Shown here: piece by piece, positions 5,088 to 6,003 of the stretch
Layout: the number at the start of each line of letters is the position of its first letter
Position numbering within the stretch: position 1 is the stretch's first letter
Assembly (NCBI GenBank): GCA_016866815.1
Contig: VGKZ01000070.1
Span: 1-6,003 of the forward strand
Length of the DNA: 6,003 nt
DNA from: Candidatus Peregrinibacteria bacterium
Lineage (GTDB): Bacteria > Patescibacteriota > Gracilibacteria > Peribacterales > Peribacteraceae
Reading direction: 5' to 3'
Notes under the pieces: generated by a model
Databases searched by the model: none
What the model was told of the DNA's origin: nothing
The model's input: only the letters and a program-made list of their open reading frames with translations
Position numbers and translations under genes: made by a program

Positions 5088-5106
5088 TTCCGCATCAATT
5101 TGCCAA

Positions 5107-6003
5107 ATGTGTGGAATCTTCGGATACGTCGGCAGCCGGCAAGACGCGGGGAAACTCGTGGTCGAAGGGCTCAAAAATCTGGAGTACCGCGGGTATGACT
5201 CGTGGGGTGTTGCATGGAAGAGGGGACGGGAGTTCGGCGTGGAAAAGGACACGGGGAAAATCAGCGCCATCGATTCCGACAAATTCAGCGACAACTGCGG
5301 ACTCGCCGTTGCGCACACCCGCTGGGCAACCCACGGCGGAGTGACGAAGTGTAATGCTCACCCGCACCTCAGTGGCGACGGGAGCATCGCCGTTGTTCAC
5401 AACGGTATCGTGGAAAACTACCAGGAGCTCCGTGATGAACTCAAAGTGCGCGGTCACACATTTCTCTCCGAGACGGATACGGAGGTTGTGCCGCACCTCA
5501 TAGAGGAGGAGCTCAAGTGTACGGAGGATTTCGCAGCAGCTTTCCGCGCTGTCTGTAAGCGCTTGCACGGACGATATGCTCTTCTGGCGCTCAATACGAA
5601 ATCCAACATACTCGTCGCCGCACGCACGGGGTCGCCACTCATCGTCGGCGTCGGTAAGGGCAAAGACCGCGGGTACTACATCGCGAGTGATATACCAGCA
5701 TTCATGGATGCGACGCGCACCGTGCAATACCTCGATGACGGCGAGATGGTTGTCTCCGACGGACGGAGTATCATGTTCACGGACATTGAAACAGGGATGG
5801 AGCGCCCCAAGCGTGAGGTGGAAATCACATGGATTCCAGAACAGGCGCAGAAAGGTGAGTACGAGCACTTCATGATGAAGGAGATCATGGATCAGAAGGA
5901 GTCGATCGCCCGTGCGGTGAACCAGGACGAGACGCAGATCCGCACGATTGCGGAAGCAATCCGCAACGCACGAGGGACGTTCCTCGTCGGCTGCGGCACG
6001 GCT
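5107..6003 (+). CDS. glmS: Glutamine--fructose-6-phosphate aminotransferase (isomerizing), N-terminal part
   Basis: Makes glucosamine-6-phosphate from fructose-6-phosphate and glutamine, the first step toward UDP-GlcNAc for peptidoglycan and other envelope polymers. The 299 codons present cover the class II glutaminase domain and the start of the first sugar isomerase (SIS) domain. MCGIFGYVG places the nucleophile Cys2. EYRGYDSWGVA (26-36), HTRWATHG (70-77), HPH (85-87), HNGIVENY (98-105) and SETDTE (121-126, Asp124) are the glutamine-binding and catalytic elements. EYEHFMMKEIMDQ is the family linker segment, and FLVGCGTA at the right edge opens the SIS domain, where the window cuts the gene. 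The full enzyme is usually about 600 residues, so about half is missing. Trp33 stands where most members have Ala (GYDSAG). No Shine-Dalgarno precedes the ATG. Confidence 0.97.
   Translation, partial: MCGIFGYVGSRQDAGKLVVEGLKNLEYRGYDSWGVAWKRGREFGVEKDTGKISAIDSDKFSDNCGLAVAHTRWATHGGVTKCNAHPHLSGDGSIAVVHNGIVENYQELRDELKVRGHTFLSETDTEVVPHLIEEELKCTEDFAAAFRAVCKRLHGRYALLALNTKSNILVAARTGSPLIVGVGKGKDRGYYIASDIPAFMDATRTVQYLDDGEMVVSDGRSIMFTDIETGMERPKREVEITWIPEQAQKGEYEHFMMKEIMDQKESIARAVNQDETQIRTIAEAIRNARGTFLVGCGTA

Noticed and set aside
5040..5106. glmS ribozyme or riboswitch before glmS
   Set aside because: The predicted leader is only about 13 nt, and no conserved ribozyme core is visible.
5095..5868. Minus-strand 257-residue ORF opposite glmS
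   Set aside because: Antisense shadow of a frame with all GlmS glutaminase motifs.

Overview
This is a bacterial chromosomal window carrying mostly housekeeping genes, with GC content a little above half by eye. No phage, transposon, CRISPR array or tRNA/rRNA gene was recognised. The source looks like an uncultured candidate-phylum bacterium of the Patescibacteria/CPR type, perhaps near Peregrinibacteria/Peribacteria. That placement is inference. It rests on a stand-alone sigma region 4 protein carrying several winged helices, a lipoprotein with a C-terminal four-cysteine module, a shortened RuvX, and an intergenic CCTGCCTACCGGCAGG element. TGA ends recA, the lipoprotein gene and ruvX exactly where the families end, so the UGA=Gly code of Gracilibacteria/Absconditabacteria does not apply.

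Layout. Six recognised genes lie on the minus strand and one on the plus strand. At the left edge a Nudix hydrolase gene runs out of the window. Its ATG overlaps the recA stop in an ATGA junction, so recA and the Nudix gene form a coupled pair. Upstream of recA (1539-2074) is a 536-bp stretch without a confident gene. It holds a polypurine tract, a small NYN-nuclease-like ORF fragment, three GTACACC repeats, a probable terminator, and two arrays of 9-bp repeats that face each other as a long inverted repeat around a short hairpin. Next come a lipoprotein gene (2075-2914) and a sigma-region-4/HARE-HTH-like gene (2961-4058). A good promoter (TTGACA-16-TAAGAT) sits just past the end of ruvX and would drive those two genes. 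ruvX (4295-4660) follows rpsT (4668-4937) by 7 nt. rpsT and glmS (5107 to the right edge) are divergent across a 169-bp region holding a TTGACT-17-TAAGAT promoter for glmS.

How the genes fit together. recA and ruvX concern recombination, with ruvX also tied to 16S rRNA maturation. rpsT supplies ribosomal protein bS20. glmS makes glucosamine-6-phosphate for the cell envelope. The sigma-4 protein is a probable transcription regulator and the lipoprotein an envelope protein. None of the seven starts has an obvious Shine-Dalgarno sequence, and three are preceded by a pyrimidine-rich TCTCCC motif. The best candidates for something under-described are the sigma-4/multi-winged-helix regulator, the repeat-rich region upstream of recA, and the SD-less starts.
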